Of a stretch of DNA of 13,808 nt, positions 6,175 through 13,723 are shown piece by piece. Under the pieces are notes generated by a model. It was not told the origin of the DNA, did no database searches, and saw nothing but the letters and a program-made list of their open reading frames with translations. The stretch comes from Methanosarcinales archaeon. Lineage in GTDB: Archaea; Halobacteriota; Methanosarcinia; Methanosarcinales; Methanocomedenaceae. A program made the position numbers and the translations under genes. The stretch lies in contig JAUWTY010000009.1 in assembly GCA_030614485.1 (NCBI GenBank), positions 1-13,808 on the forward strand. Direction: 5' to 3'. How positions within the stretch are numbered: the first letter of the stretch is position 1; each line of letters begins with the position of its first letter.

Positions 6175-7506
6175 TTAGTCTATATAAATGGTCCGAACCT
6201 TTATTGATTTTTGATTCGTTTCATAAACCATTTCCGGACTTATTGTCCTTTTGTCTACTCGTACTGTCTCTCCTCTTGCCAGCGCGCCGAACATAAGCCC
6301 GGAAGTTATTCCAAGTTTCCTGGCAAGTTCCGGATTGAACTTTTCGGTAATGAGGTATAGCATACCCTCATCCCGGTCGTATCGTATATCGTAGTGTTCT
6401 TTTAGTATATTAATGCATTCATTTGTCAATTCATCAGCCACAAGACGGGCGCAGTCGTCATCGATTCCTATGAGTACATGTGAGAATTTACCATTCTTGT
6501 GTTCAAGGTATGCAATGCTATGGGCTGCAAGGAACTCTTCAAGCCTGGACCTGTCCAGTTTTTCGGCTTCCTGTAACAGTTCCGGACTGATTGTGGTAAC
6601 TTTTACTTTTGGACACACACATCTCTGGCAAGCATTCTTGAACTCACACTTTATTCCTTCTGTTACATGAGCACGACCGGACGGACAAATATCATTCATC
6701 TTCCTGCGCAGTTCCTTGCACAATTCCCATGGGACTCCGTCCATTTCCCTAATGTCACTTTCCCTTAAAACCTCATAACCAAGCACTTCGATGATGGAAA
6801 TCAGGCGGTTGCGCTGTTTTGCACTCATTGATTTACGGTCCAGATATGCGAAATCCGCGCATGAACGCTCAAACGCCTGCCTGATAATTTCTTCATCCAG
6901 TTCATCCAGTTTATATGTGGGAAAGATGTGCCCAAAAGTTATCTCTGTGTCTTCCAACAGTTTGGTCTGGCGGGGAGCATAATGGTTACCTCCAAAGCCG
7001 ATGGCTACAGGCACGTCATCATTGTCAAGCATAAGTATTGCATTTGCTACAATACGTCCTGCAAGAGGTTCTACCCATTCCTTTTCTGAACTACCTATCT
7101 CCACGAACAGAGATGGCGTTTTGAGATTGCTGGGGCCGTGGTGTGTACTCTCGATAGACACTTCAAAATCCTCATTTTTACTCAGTGTCTTGAGATTCAT
7201 GTATATGGAGCGCAATGTCTGGGGTGCAGCCGAAGCCAGTTCCATAGGACTTCCCCCTAACTTTGCTTCTTTAGTATTGCCTGTATGATGGACCGTGAGT
7301 ATCTGTCGCCCATCTTTACTGCGATGCCTGGATGCAAATATAATTATATCACAACCCAGTCCGCATTTTTCCAACCGTCGGTCCAGTTCATCCTGGCAGA
7401 TATGCATCCCATCTATCTCCACTATCCTGAATTTCTTGAACTCGAATGAGGCAATCACAGTGGGACAGTCAATATTTGTAGATGCCCAATCTCTTATCTC
7501 CAGCAA
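6175..7506 (-). CDS. dtdA: D-aminoacyl-tRNA deacylase (DtdA/GEK1 type) with C-terminal extension
   Basis: This enzyme hydrolyses D-aminoacyl-tRNAs, recycling tRNA and keeping D-residues out of proteins. Numbered from the TTG at 7506 (443 residues), the metal- and substrate-site motifs of the archaeal/plant family are ASRHRSKDG (58-66), THHGPS (121-126), [12 protein letters not shown] (170-181) and FGHIFPTY (191-198). A C-terminal part of about 180 residues follows, with six clustered cysteines (263, 274, 287, 293, 296, 298) and an [14 protein letters not shown] stretch near 398-413. The TTG is only the first conventional start codon. Conserved family sequence (KINIIISKEDLASQNIKN) is encoded just upstream in the same frame at about 7507-7563, so the true N terminus lies further up, perhaps at an ATA at 7590 with AGGTGG before it. 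Confidence 0.9.
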   Translation of the reverse strand: MLEIRDWASTNIDCPTVIASFEFKKFRIVEIDGMHICQDELDRRLEKCGLGCDIIIFASRHRSKDGRQILTVHHTGNTKEAKLGGSPMELASAAPQTLRSIYMNLKTLSKNEDFEVSIESTHHGPSNLKTPSLFVEIGSSEKEWVEPLAGRIVANAILMLDNDDVPVAIGFGGNHYAPRQTKLLEDTEITFGHIFPTYKLDELDEEIIRQAFERSCADFAYLDRKSMSAKQRNRLISIIEVLGYEVLRESDIREMDGVPWELCKELRRKMNDICPSGRAHVTEGIKCEFKNACQRCVCPKVKVTTISPELLQEAEKLDRSRLEEFLAAHSIAYLEHKNGKFSHVLIGIDDDCARLVADELTNECINILKEHYDIRYDRDEGMLYLITEKFNPELARKLGITSGLMFGALARGETVRVDKRTISPEMVYETNQKSIKVRTIYID

Positions 7507-7598
7507 GATATTCTTGATGTTCTGGCTGGCAAGGTCTTCTTTTGAAATGATTATGTTTATTTTTCCGGCTGAAGTCTGATTTGATTCTATGCTGAATA

Positions 7599-7656
7599 CA
7601 CCACCTGTTAAAATGAAAATATTAGCACTCGATATGACATATATGTATATTATAAT
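7599..7656 (-). promoter_or_regulatory. Promoter and ribosome binding site region of dtdA
   Basis: On the minus strand a TATA-rich stretch (TTATAATATACATATATG, about 7656-7639) is followed by AGGTGGTG at 7606-7599, a very good Shine-Dalgarno sequence. No ATG, GTG or TTG in the dtdA frame follows it at normal distance. The in-frame candidate is ATA at 7588-7590, about ten bases after AGGTGG. Confidence 0.4.
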
Positions 7657-7807
7657 ATCATTGAAATAAATTGGTGCAAGAAACTACCTGCTGACGTTTG
7701 GAGGTTACTTGAGTACATAATGTCCATACACTGTAATCAATAATCAAAGAAAATCACCATAAATTATATATGTTATCATTTCAATAATTGAATTAGTTCG
7801 TCAAAAA

Positions 7808-8194
7808 ATGAGGTTGGTATTTTTGTTAAATTTACATATGGATTTTGTAAGTCTTTTTATATGGCTATACAATATTGGTGCCGCATTTATAATTTTGTTT
7901 TTGATATTCCAGATACTGCTTATATCCAGGAAATTAGATACTGACATCATCCGTGCCCGTTTATTTTTAAACATGGATATCATGAATGAAACATGGAGAT
8001 ACATATCCATCGCATCTGCAGCCTTTGCCGTGAATGCTATTACAGGTTTTCTAAGGTTTAACGTCGATAAAAAAGTATACTATCTTTGGGAGATTTCTGA
8101 GATAATTTTCCTGGCTGCTTTTATAGCAATGATATATCAGTGGTACCAGTTCGTCGGTGGAATGATAATTAAGAACAAAAAGGTTGATGAATAG
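7808..8194 (+). CDS. Small three-helix membrane protein, family unknown
   Basis: A 128-residue hydrophobic protein I cannot name. Three predicted transmembrane segments are visible: about 15-40 (LFIWLYNIGAAFIILFLIFQ), about 66-83 (YISIASAAFAVNAITGFL) and about 96-115 (IIFLAAFIAMIYQWYQFV). A conserved-looking cytoplasmic linker RK-DTDIIRARLFLNMDIMNETW lies between the first two. The same linker pattern occurs in the broken gene at 13334-13709, so they are paralogues. Start choice is uncertain: ATG 7808 lacks a Shine-Dalgarno sequence, and ATG 7838 is an alternative. AAATTATATATG (about 7763-7774) could be the TATA box. It is convergent with the KaiC-like gene and divergent from dtdA. Confidence 0.7.
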   Translation: MRLVFLLNLHMDFVSLFIWLYNIGAAFIILFLIFQILLISRKLDTDIIRARLFLNMDIMNETWRYISIASAAFAVNAITGFLRFNVDKKVYYLWEISEIIFLAAFIAMIYQWYQFVGGMIIKNKKVDE

Positions 8195-8196
8195 CT

Positions 8197-8224
8197 CCTT
8201 ATTACCATTTCCTTACTACCATTC
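8197..8224. repeat. Imperfect 14-bp tandem duplication between convergent genes
   Basis: CCTTATTACCATTT (8197-8210) is followed directly by CCTTACTACCATTC (8211-8224), differing at two positions. It fills the short gap between the convergent stop codons of the membrane protein and KaiC-like genes, and may be a slippage relic. Confidence 0.5.
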
Positions 8225-8251
8225 CTATAATATAAAATATGAAAATCCTTT

Positions 8252-9010
8252 TCAATAGCGATTTATTTCAATACCATCGGATGTGAAGATATAATTATAC
8301 CTGCCCATTGCCTTGCCAGTGTACAGCAGATAGTGTATAATCATTTTTCTTTCAGGTATATCGGCATCAAGGTTCGCCTTTAACTCTAAAAAACCGTCCA
8401 TCATGAATTTTAACCTTTCAATGGTCCGCGGGTCTATGCTCGGGCCCAGCGTGAAAAGCGCGACATGTTTCTGTAGCCTGACACGTCTCGTCATGGTCTC
8501 AATAAGGTTATTGAGTTCTTTAATTCCATCATCTGAAGTGTTTAGTATCAAACCAGTAAGGGAATCTAAAACAATTCGTATCTCTTTTTTGATAAGTTTG
8601 CGCTTTGCCTGATTTATCAAGCTTCCAATGGTGGAAATGTTATGCTCCACTTCTATGAACCGGGTTGCATGCATTTTTTCATCTACTTCAACACCACTTA
8701 TTTCCATCGTTAATGGATTAACCAAAACAAGATCCCCCTGGGCTTCATATTTTCGGGCATCAAGCCCGTTTTGTCCCATCTTGGCCCTCATATCATGCAG
8801 GGGAAGCTGAGTGGATATATACAGTACCTGTTCTCCCTCTACAAGTCCGGTTTTTGCGAACTGGATACACATTGAGGCTTTACCGGACCCTTTTTGACCG
8901 TACAGAAGTATGTTGGTCTTTTTAGGGAAACCACCCTCAATAATCTGGTCCATTCCTGGTACACCGCTGGGGATTCTTTGGATTTCAGTTAGTCCTTGAA
9001 TAATAACCAC
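8252..9010 (-). CDS. KaiC-like RecA-superfamily ATPase with degenerate active site
   Basis: A 252-residue single-domain KaiC/RadA-like protein. The family start RIPSGVPGMDQIIEGGFPKK (12-31) leads to Walker A GQKGSGKAS (38-46). This has Ala where the Thr/Ser that coordinates Mg-ATP normally sits, although a Ser follows it. After the second strand the usual ST-EE catalytic pair is replaced by STQL (66-69). Walker B IRIVLDS (144-150) and the C-terminal GIEIN segment are intact. It may therefore bind ATP but hydrolyse it poorly, as described for some KaiC-like proteins such as ArlH. No archaellum, clock or kinase genes are adjacent. Start is GTG at 9010; GGTGG overlaps the start itself. It is divergent from the methyltransferase, sharing a short AT-rich promoter. 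Confidence 0.85.
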   Translation of the reverse strand: MVIIQGLTEIQRIPSGVPGMDQIIEGGFPKKTNILLYGQKGSGKASMCIQFAKTGLVEGEQVLYISTQLPLHDMRAKMGQNGLDARKYEAQGDLVLVNPLTMEISGVEVDEKMHATRFIEVEHNISTIGSLINQAKRKLIKKEIRIVLDSLTGLILNTSDDGIKELNNLIETMTRRVRLQKHVALFTLGPSIDPRTIERLKFMMDGFLELKANLDADIPERKMIIHYLLYTGKAMGRYNYIFTSDGIEINRY

Positions 9011-9030
9011 CTGTAAGAAGTATCTTGTTT

Positions 9031-9050
9031 TAAAGTATAAATTTATTATC
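9031..9050. promoter_or_regulatory. Shared divergent promoter of the KaiC-like and methyltransferase genes
   Basis: The 55-base gap between the two start codons contains TAAAGTATAAATTTATTATC. On the plus strand GTATAAATT lies about 25 bases before the ATG at 9066. On the minus strand TTATACTTT lies about 25 bases before the GTG at 9010. Both genes could thus be transcribed almost leaderless from one AT-rich core, with competition between directions. No convincing Shine-Dalgarno sequence precedes either start. Confidence 0.4.
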
Positions 9051-9065
9051 TAATTAGACATAATC

Positions 9066-9569
9066 ATGGATATATATATGGATAATAGTAGAAAGTTCAA
9101 TGGAGTGGACTACAAAAATACATTTGCCCAACGTATCAGCGCTATGCACAAACTGGTTGGGCAGGTTCTATCTGCCCAGATATGCAACGGTGACCATATA
9201 CTCGATATTGGGGGTGGTCCAGGTATGGGGGCCAGGATAATAGATGAGATGGGAATAAAAGCCACCGTAACCAACATAGAACCATCCACAACCATCAATG
9301 ATGTTCCTGACCTGTTATCAGTGGAATATATCTCATTGCAGATATCGTTAAAAGAGGCACTTGATACCCGGATGCCTTATTCAGCCGACTGCATACTGAT
9401 GGTAAGTTCGGCACATGAGATTGCCCTGTGCAATAATCTGGGATCAATGGAGAATAAAAAGATGTTCTTCCATGACCTGGATTCTTTCATTCGAAAAAAC
9501 CTTGTGCCTGGGGGCAAAATGATAATCGGATTCCCAAACTATTCAAAGATGCGTCCATGGCAGAGATAG
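9066..9569 (+). CDS. SAM-dependent methyltransferase, N-terminal part (frameshifted gene)
   Basis: A class I SAM methyltransferase fold: motif I HILDIGGGPGMG (44-55) binds SAM, an acidic second strand TNIEPS follows, and the motif around NLVPGGKMIIGFPNY matches the late strand of such enzymes. The substrate is unknown. The frame ends prematurely at TAG 9567-9569 after RPWQR, while the continuation of the domain lies in the -1 frame from about 9548 (KDASMAEIEHQRR). A single missing A in the AAA at 9545-9547 would restore one protein of about 234 residues. Start is ATG 9066 (or ATG 9078), probably leaderless. Either a decaying gene or a sequence error. Confidence 0.75.
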   Translation: MDIYMDNSRKFNGVDYKNTFAQRISAMHKLVGQVLSAQICNGDHILDIGGGPGMGARIIDEMGIKATVTNIEPSTTINDVPDLLSVEYISLQISLKEALDTRMPYSADCILMVSSAHEIALCNNLGSMENKKMFFHDLDSFIRKNLVPGGKMIIGFPNYSKMRPWQR

Positions 9570-9769
9570 AACATCAGCGCAGGTTGACCGAATCATTATT
9601 GGGACATTCCCATCCACCAGATGAATTATTCACAATCGAGGAGTTCTCATCTGCTTTCAACACCCTCCCTATGGTATTCATTCAAAAGCCAATGGACCTG
9701 ACCCATGAAAATCCAGGAACAACTGCACTGATGGCGAACGTGGCTGTATTCAAACTAAATAGTTTGTAG
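9557..9769 (+). CDS. SAM-dependent methyltransferase, C-terminal part (frameshifted gene)
   Basis: A 70-residue open frame MAEIEHQRRLTESLLGHSHP... ending VAVFKLNSL. It overlaps the end of the preceding methyltransferase fragment by 13 bases in the -1 frame. Its composition (ELFTIEEFSSAF, then a closing strand TTALMANVAVFKL) is what the missing C terminus of a class I methyltransferase would look like. The frame is already open upstream of the ATG, at the codons for KDAS. No ribosome binding site precedes the ATG, so it is most likely the second half of one gene rather than an independent protein. It converges on hemB with only nine bases between stop codons. Confidence 0.6.
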   Translation: MAEIEHQRRLTESLLGHSHPPDELFTIEEFSSAFNTLPMVFIQKPMDLTHENPGTTALMANVAVFKLNSL

Positions 9770-9778
9770 AATCAGTGT

Positions 9779-10771
9779 CTATTTTTTTAGTTTTGTCGCC
9801 ACGTCCTTTGCGAAATATGTAAGAATCATATCCGCCCCGGCCCGTTTAATGGAAATAAGTGATTCCATGATTGCCTTCTCATCCAGCCAGCCCTTATCCA
9901 CTGCGCCCCTGACCATGGAATACTCTCCGCTCACATTATAGGCGGCCGTAGGCATCTTAAACTCATGCTTGACCCTGTAAATTATATCCAGGTACGGCAG
10001 GGCAGGCTTGACCATAACAATGTCGGCCCCTTCCAGGATATCCTGTTCCACTTCCCTCAGGGCCTCATCACTATTGGCAGGGTCCATCTGGTACGTAGAA
10101 CGGTCCCCGAAACTGTATCCCGATTCAGCCGCATCCCTGAACGGTCCGTAGAACGAGGATGAATACTTGGCTGCATATGACATAATAGGTGTATTGGAAA
10201 AATCACTCTCATCAAGGGCACTGCGAATAGCTGCCACCATGCCATCCATCATGCCCGACGGTGCTACGATATCTGCGCCCGCCCGCGCATGGCTCACTGC
10301 AGTCTTACCCAGTATTGGCAGGGTCGGGTCGTTCAATACCTCTTCAGTCTCATAATCTACCATACCGCAGTGTCCGTGGGTTGTATATTCACAAAGGCAC
10401 AGGTCAGTGATGACCACCATATCATCCCCCAGTTCGGCCTTGATGTCACGGGTTGCGTTCTGCACAACATCATCATCACCGTAGGCATGTGTCCCTGTCT
10501 CGTCCTTCTCTTTTGGTATCCCGAATAATACCACTGCCGGAACCCCCAGGTCTGCCAGTATTTTTGCTTCGTACACTACACTTGCAGGAGTTTCCCTCCT
10601 TACACCAGGCATGGACGAAATGGGTTGTGGGGCTCCCAGGTTCTCGTCTATGAACAGGGGGGCAATCAGGTCATCCACTGACAGAGTCGTGGCTTTGACC
10701 ATGCGCCGTATTGCAGGTGTCCTGAGTCGTCTCAATCTTGTTGTGGGGAACTTGGTGGTATTTTCAAACAT
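9779..10771 (-). CDS. hemB: Delta-aminolevulinic acid dehydratase (porphobilinogen synthase)
   Basis: Condenses two 5-aminolevulinates to porphobilinogen, the first common pyrrole of haem, sirohaem, cobamides and F430. Numbered from the ATG at 10771 (330 residues, normal for the family): the metal-binding cysteines in [14 protein letters not shown] (C125, C127, C135, a zinc-type enzyme), the two active-site lysines in [17 protein letters not shown] (K202) and [11 protein letters not shown] (K255, Schiff base), and a closing [13 protein letters not shown]. The frame stays open 35 codons further into hemA without family similarity. The ATG at 10771 leaves a 16-base gap and gives the typical [17 protein letters not shown] start, so it is preferred. 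Last gene of the tetrapyrrole operon. Confidence 0.96.
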   Translation of the reverse strand: MFENTTKFPTTRLRRLRTPAIRRMVKATTLSVDDLIAPLFIDENLGAPQPISSMPGVRRETPASVVYEAKILADLGVPAVVLFGIPKEKDETGTHAYGDDDVVQNATRDIKAELGDDMVVITDLCLCEYTTHGHCGMVDYETEEVLNDPTLPILGKTAVSHARAGADIVAPSGMMDGMVAAIRSALDESDFSNTPIMSYAAKYSSSFYGPFRDAAESGYSFGDRSTYQMDPANSDEALREVEQDILEGADIVMVKPALPYLDIIYRVKHEFKMPTAAYNVSGEYSMVRGAVDKGWLDEKAIMESLISIKRAGADMILTYFAKDVATKLKK

Positions 10772-10787
10772 AACATCCGATTTTCCG

Positions 10788-12056
10788 TTAAATGTTCTTA
10801 TTATTCTTGTTGCCATTGAGCCTGAACAGTTCGGCCACTGTGTCCAGGAACATTTCATCATCATGTTCAGCTGCATTACGTAAAATCTTTGTAGGTTCTG
10901 CCAGTATTTTGTTGGCTACCGAATGGGTCAGGTCGTTCAACACTTCAGTTTCAATTTCACCGATAGTATGGTAAGCTTTCAACTTATTGATGGCGGCATC
11001 CCGCTCATGACACCGTATTTCGTTTATCATGCTATATAGTGCCGAAATAATCCTGTCAGCCTGCTGGCGCTTGTACTGTATCTTTAGAAGTTCTAACTCT
11101 TCATCAATGATATTTTCGACTTTTGATATCTCGCCTTTGCGCCGATTAAGGTTCTTTTCACTGATACTTTTTAAGCTGTCAATGTTGAACAGCCTGACAC
11201 CTTCAATTTCACCAGTTGACTCATCTATGTCCCTGGGATTTGCAATATCAATCATTAGAATGTCACTTTTGTGCGCTTTCATGACTCCTTCCATCATCTC
11301 TTTGGTGATGATCATGTGGGGTGCAGCAGTTGCACTGATAACAACATCAGATTCACTGATATATTCATTTATTAAGTCATATTTAATGGCCTTTCCATTT
11401 AGTTCACAGGCTAAGGCCTCAGCCCGCTCAAAAGTACGGTTGGCTACATATATTACTTTGATATTCTTATTGGCAAGAGCCCTTGCAACCAGTGACCCCA
11501 TTTCTCCTGCCCCGATAATCATCACAGTCTTTCCTTCAAGACTTCCAAGTATATCGTCCGCTAGTTCCACAGCTGCAGAACCGATTGACACAGAACCCCT
11601 GTTAATGTCGGTCTCGTTGCGTACCCGTTTGCCCACCTGAATGGACTTGCTGAACACTGTATCCAGTATCTTTCCCGTGGTCCCGGTCTGCTTTGCGAGA
11701 TTGTACAGGTCCTTCACCTGTCCCAGTATCTGGTCCTCTCCCACTATCATGGACTCCATGCCAGATGTCAACCGCATTAGATGGTGCATCGTCTCTTCGT
11801 GGTCAAGGAAGTCAACAATGAGGTTGGGAACTTTCATCATCTTGGCAAAATTAAATAGTACTTTGCTGCCTTTGGGCGAGACCACATAGACCTCAACCCT
11901 GTTACAGGTCATAAGCACGGCACATTCTTCCACCAGTTCATGAGAATACAATCGTTCCAGTATCTTATCAACGCCGCCATGCCAGGCATGAAGTTTTTCA
12001 ATATCTTCCACGTTGGCCTTTACGTGGGTAATAAGCATACTTGAAATTTCAGTCAT
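10788..12056 (-). CDS. hemA: Glutamyl-tRNA reductase
   Basis: Reduces glutamyl-tRNA(Glu) with NADPH to glutamate-1-semialdehyde, the committed step of the C5 route to tetrapyrroles. It has 422 residues. The N-terminal catalytic domain carries MTCNRVEVY with the thioester-forming Cys51, and [18 protein letters not shown] (about 98-115). The NADPH-binding domain has [17 protein letters not shown] (178-194). The C-terminal helical dimerisation domain runs from about 310. The frame includes an in-frame TTG at 12059 directly before the ATG at 12056; GGAG six bases before the ATG supports 12056. It follows the precorrin-2 dehydrogenase gene by 37 bases and is followed by hemB. Confidence 0.96.
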   Translation of the reverse strand: MTEISSMLITHVKANVEDIEKLHAWHGGVDKILERLYSHELVEECAVLMTCNRVEVYVVSPKGSKVLFNFAKMMKVPNLIVDFLDHEETMHHLMRLTSGMESMIVGEDQILGQVKDLYNLAKQTGTTGKILDTVFSKSIQVGKRVRNETDINRGSVSIGSAAVELADDILGSLEGKTVMIIGAGEMGSLVARALANKNIKVIYVANRTFERAEALACELNGKAIKYDLINEYISESDVVISATAAPHMIITKEMMEGVMKAHKSDILMIDIANPRDIDESTGEIEGVRLFNIDSLKSISEKNLNRRKGEISKVENIIDEELELLKIQYKRQQADRIISALYSMINEIRCHERDAAINKLKAYHTIGEIETEVLNDLTHSVANKILAEPTKILRNAAEHDDEMFLDTVAELFRLNGNKNNKNI

Positions 12057-12093
12057 CAAAATCTCCTTTTTTACCCCTGGAATTTATATAAAT

Positions 12094-12780
12094 TTAATCA
12101 TTTCCATTTGATAAATATTTTAGGGCGATTTCCAATGCCTGTTCATATGAATGTGTCAATGCACTCCAAACATCTTCATCTTCAAGAATTGCCCATAATA
12201 TGTTTGCCCGTTCTCTCTGGTCGGGAATACTCGCTTTGAGTCGAACTCTCATCTCTTTTTGCAGCAATGCCATGGTCTCGAACTCTGCTGGTATCACTGT
12301 TTCGATCTTTTTCCTCATATATTTTGAAAGGGCAGGACTGGCACCTCTGGTGGAGATGGCAATGGTTATGTCTCCTCTTTCGACAATTGATGGTATTGCA
12401 AGATCATCCAGTCCATCCACTGAATTTACCAGGCAGCCACGTTGATGTGCAATGTTTGCGATCCTAATGTTAAATTCTCGGTCGCTGGTGGTCGGTATGA
12501 CCAGAAATGCACTGTCAAGGTAATCCAATATCTCATCATCGGACATTGTACCTGTGATTTTAATGAGTTTCAACTCCTTATCACCCAGGTCCTGAAGTAT
12601 AGGGGTAAAATCGCGGCTGATAACAGTGGTTGGAGCATATCTGGAGAACAAGACCGATTTTCGCTCACCTACCTGTCCGCCCCCGAATATGACTACTTTG
12701 CGGTCAGTCATATCTATCATCAATGGCAGGAGTTTAGGTTTACTATCCTGCAATAATCTGTTACCGGATTTACCAGTCAA
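12094..12780 (-). CDS. Precorrin-2 dehydrogenase / sirohydrochlorin-forming protein (Met8p/CysG-N type)
   Basis: NAD-dependent oxidation of precorrin-2 to sirohydrochlorin, the branch-point compound for sirohaem, haem (via Ahb enzymes) and, in methanogens, F430. The protein has 228 residues. LLPLMIDMTDRKVVIFGGGQVGERK (17-41) is the Rossmann nucleotide loop, TTSDREFNIRIANIA and the SVDGLDDLAIPSIVERGDITIAISTRGASPALSK stretch (116-149) are family hallmarks, and the C terminus is a helical dimerisation region. No methyltransferase domain is fused, unlike bacterial CysG. The start is TTG at 12780, with AGGAG seven bases upstream, overlapping the previous stop as TTGA. An ATG at 12720 would cut into the conserved N terminus. 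Confidence 0.92.
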   Translation of the reverse strand: MTGKSGNRLLQDSKPKLLPLMIDMTDRKVVIFGGGQVGERKSVLFSRYAPTTVISRDFTPILQDLGDKELKLIKITGTMSDDEILDYLDSAFLVIPTTSDREFNIRIANIAHQRGCLVNSVDGLDDLAIPSIVERGDITIAISTRGASPALSKYMRKKIETVIPAEFETMALLQKEMRVRLKASIPDQRERANILWAILEDEDVWSALTHSYEQALEIALKYLSNGND

Positions 12781-13235
12781 AGCCTGACTCCTGTCTTTTT
12801 AAATTCCTTCTCACTGAATAAGATATCATAATCTTCAATACCGGTGGCATTGGATATCTGTTTTGCAACTTTCCTGCATTCATCCCTGGTATATGCATGA
12901 ACCATAGTGAACAGGTTATAGGGCCACCCGTCTCGTCTTGGTCGTTCATAGCAGTGAGTTACTTCAGAAAATCCAGCCATGACAGCGCCCACATCTTCTA
13001 CACTGGAATCAGGCACATTCCAGGTACACATGGCATTTGCAGTAAAGCCAATGGCCCTGTGTCCTATTGATGCGCCAAACCGCCTGATAATCCCATCATG
13101 ATGCAATTTACTTATCCTTTCAATTACCAGAGTCTCTGAAATTCCTAATTGTTCTGCGACTTTTTCGAATGGCTGGGACGTTATCGGGATACCATCCTGA
13201 ATAATTTTTAGTAGTTGAATATCAATTTCATCCAT
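12777..13235 (-). CDS. ahbB: Sirohaem decarboxylase subunit, AhbB-like (Lrp/AsnC fold)
   Basis: A 152-residue protein with an N-terminal winged-helix (about 3-60, DIQLLKIIQDG..SETLVIERISKLHHDGIIRRFGASIGHR) and a C-terminal Lrp/AsnC ligand domain (about 62-150) carrying CYERPRRDGWPYNLFTMVHA (95-114). This family looks like a transcription regulator, but AhbA/AhbB decarboxylate sirohaem to 12,18-didecarboxysirohaem in the alternative haem pathway of archaea and sulfate reducers. The CYERP/YNLFTM pattern fits AhbB as I remember it; the A/B choice is tentative. Its partner is not in the window. Its stop overlaps the TTG of the next gene. ATG at 13235 with AGGAAAG about eight bases upstream. The neighbouring tetrapyrrole genes strongly support an enzymatic rather than regulatory role. 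Confidence 0.85.
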   Translation of the reverse strand: MDEIDIQLLKIIQDGIPITSQPFEKVAEQLGISETLVIERISKLHHDGIIRRFGASIGHRAIGFTANAMCTWNVPDSSVEDVGAVMAGFSEVTHCYERPRRDGWPYNLFTMVHAYTRDECRKVAKQISNATGIEDYDILFSEKEFKKTGVRL

Positions 13236-13264
13236 AAAACCAACTTTCCTGTTTTGATGTTAAG

Positions 13265-13315
13265 TAGATTGTTAAATATTATTACACTTAGTTACAATAG
13301 GTGTATGTATATTAA
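13265..13315. promoter_or_regulatory. Divergent promoter region between the tetrapyrrole operon and the decayed membrane gene
   Basis: The 98-base gap is very AT-rich. On the minus strand TAATATTTAAC (about 13281-13271) could be the TATA box of the ahbB operon. On the plus strand GTATATTAATTTAA (about 13306-13319) lies 15-28 bases before the ATG at 13334. Visual matches only. Confidence 0.3.
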
Positions 13316-13333
13316 TTTAAGATTATATATAAT

Positions 13334-13709
13334 ATGTCAGGTTCAACTTTTACGTTGATTGTCGACACTGTTGAGTTCATCAATCATTATGTCATAATAC
13401 CCCTGACAATTTTGACATTTCTTATGCTGGTTTATTTTGTGGTATATATCAGAAAGAATGACCTTGATATCATAAAATAAAAACTGTTCCTGAGATTTGA
13501 TGAATTCAAAAATGCATTCACTATACTTGCTATTGCAGCATTTGTCCTGATTTTCCACGTATTACTCAATCTATCTGCATAATTTAATTGACATGTCCTC
13601 AATGCTCGAATTGCTGGTTTTATTTTCCAATATACAGCAATTGCTTGGATTGGCACTGGCAATCTTACTACTGATTTTCGCCTACAGGTTATTCAAGGTA
13701 GTGAAATAA
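13334..13709 (+). pseudogene. Decayed paralogue of the three-helix membrane protein
   Basis: From ATG 13334 the frame reads 48 codons ending RKNDLDIIK, then TAA at 13478-13480. The same frame continues with KLFLRFDEFKNAFTILAIAA to a second TAA at 13580. A third segment in the +1 frame (ATG 13593, MSSMLELLVLF..., stop 13707-13709) supplies another hydrophobic helix. Placed end to end, the pieces match the intact gene at 7808: RK-D-DII(K/R)-x-(K/R)LFL--D aligns residue for residue, with the TAA standing where the intact copy has Ala50. All three membrane segments are present in order. One nonsense codon plus one frameshift point to a pseudogene; assembly or sequencing error is possible. The pieces could also be tiny independent proteins, which I think less likely. 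Confidence 0.65.
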
Positions 13710-13723
13710 AGCACTATCCGGGG

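Noticed and set aside
7700..7745. GGAGGT near 7710 followed by very short open frames (for example MSIHCNQ)
   Set aside because: Seven codons with poor spacing to the ribosome binding site; no evidence that it is translated.
9540..9560. Programmed -1 ribosomal frameshift in the methyltransferase
   Set aside because: The local TTCAAAGATG does not form an X-XXY-YYZ slippery site in the right register, and no strong downstream structure is visible.
11029..11640. A 203-codon plus-strand open frame inside hemA
   Set aside because: Antisense shadow of a well-conserved gene with Ser/Ile-rich, unconvincing translation.
12777..13235. Annotation as an Lrp/AsnC transcription regulator
   Set aside because: The fold is Lrp-like, but the CYERP/YNLFTM pattern and its place at the head of a tetrapyrrole operon fit the sirohaem decarboxylase family better.
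13478..13480. Read-through of the in-frame stop as pyrrolysine
   Set aside because: The codon is TAA, not TAG, and a second lesion (frameshift) follows, so recoding is not a sufficient explanation.
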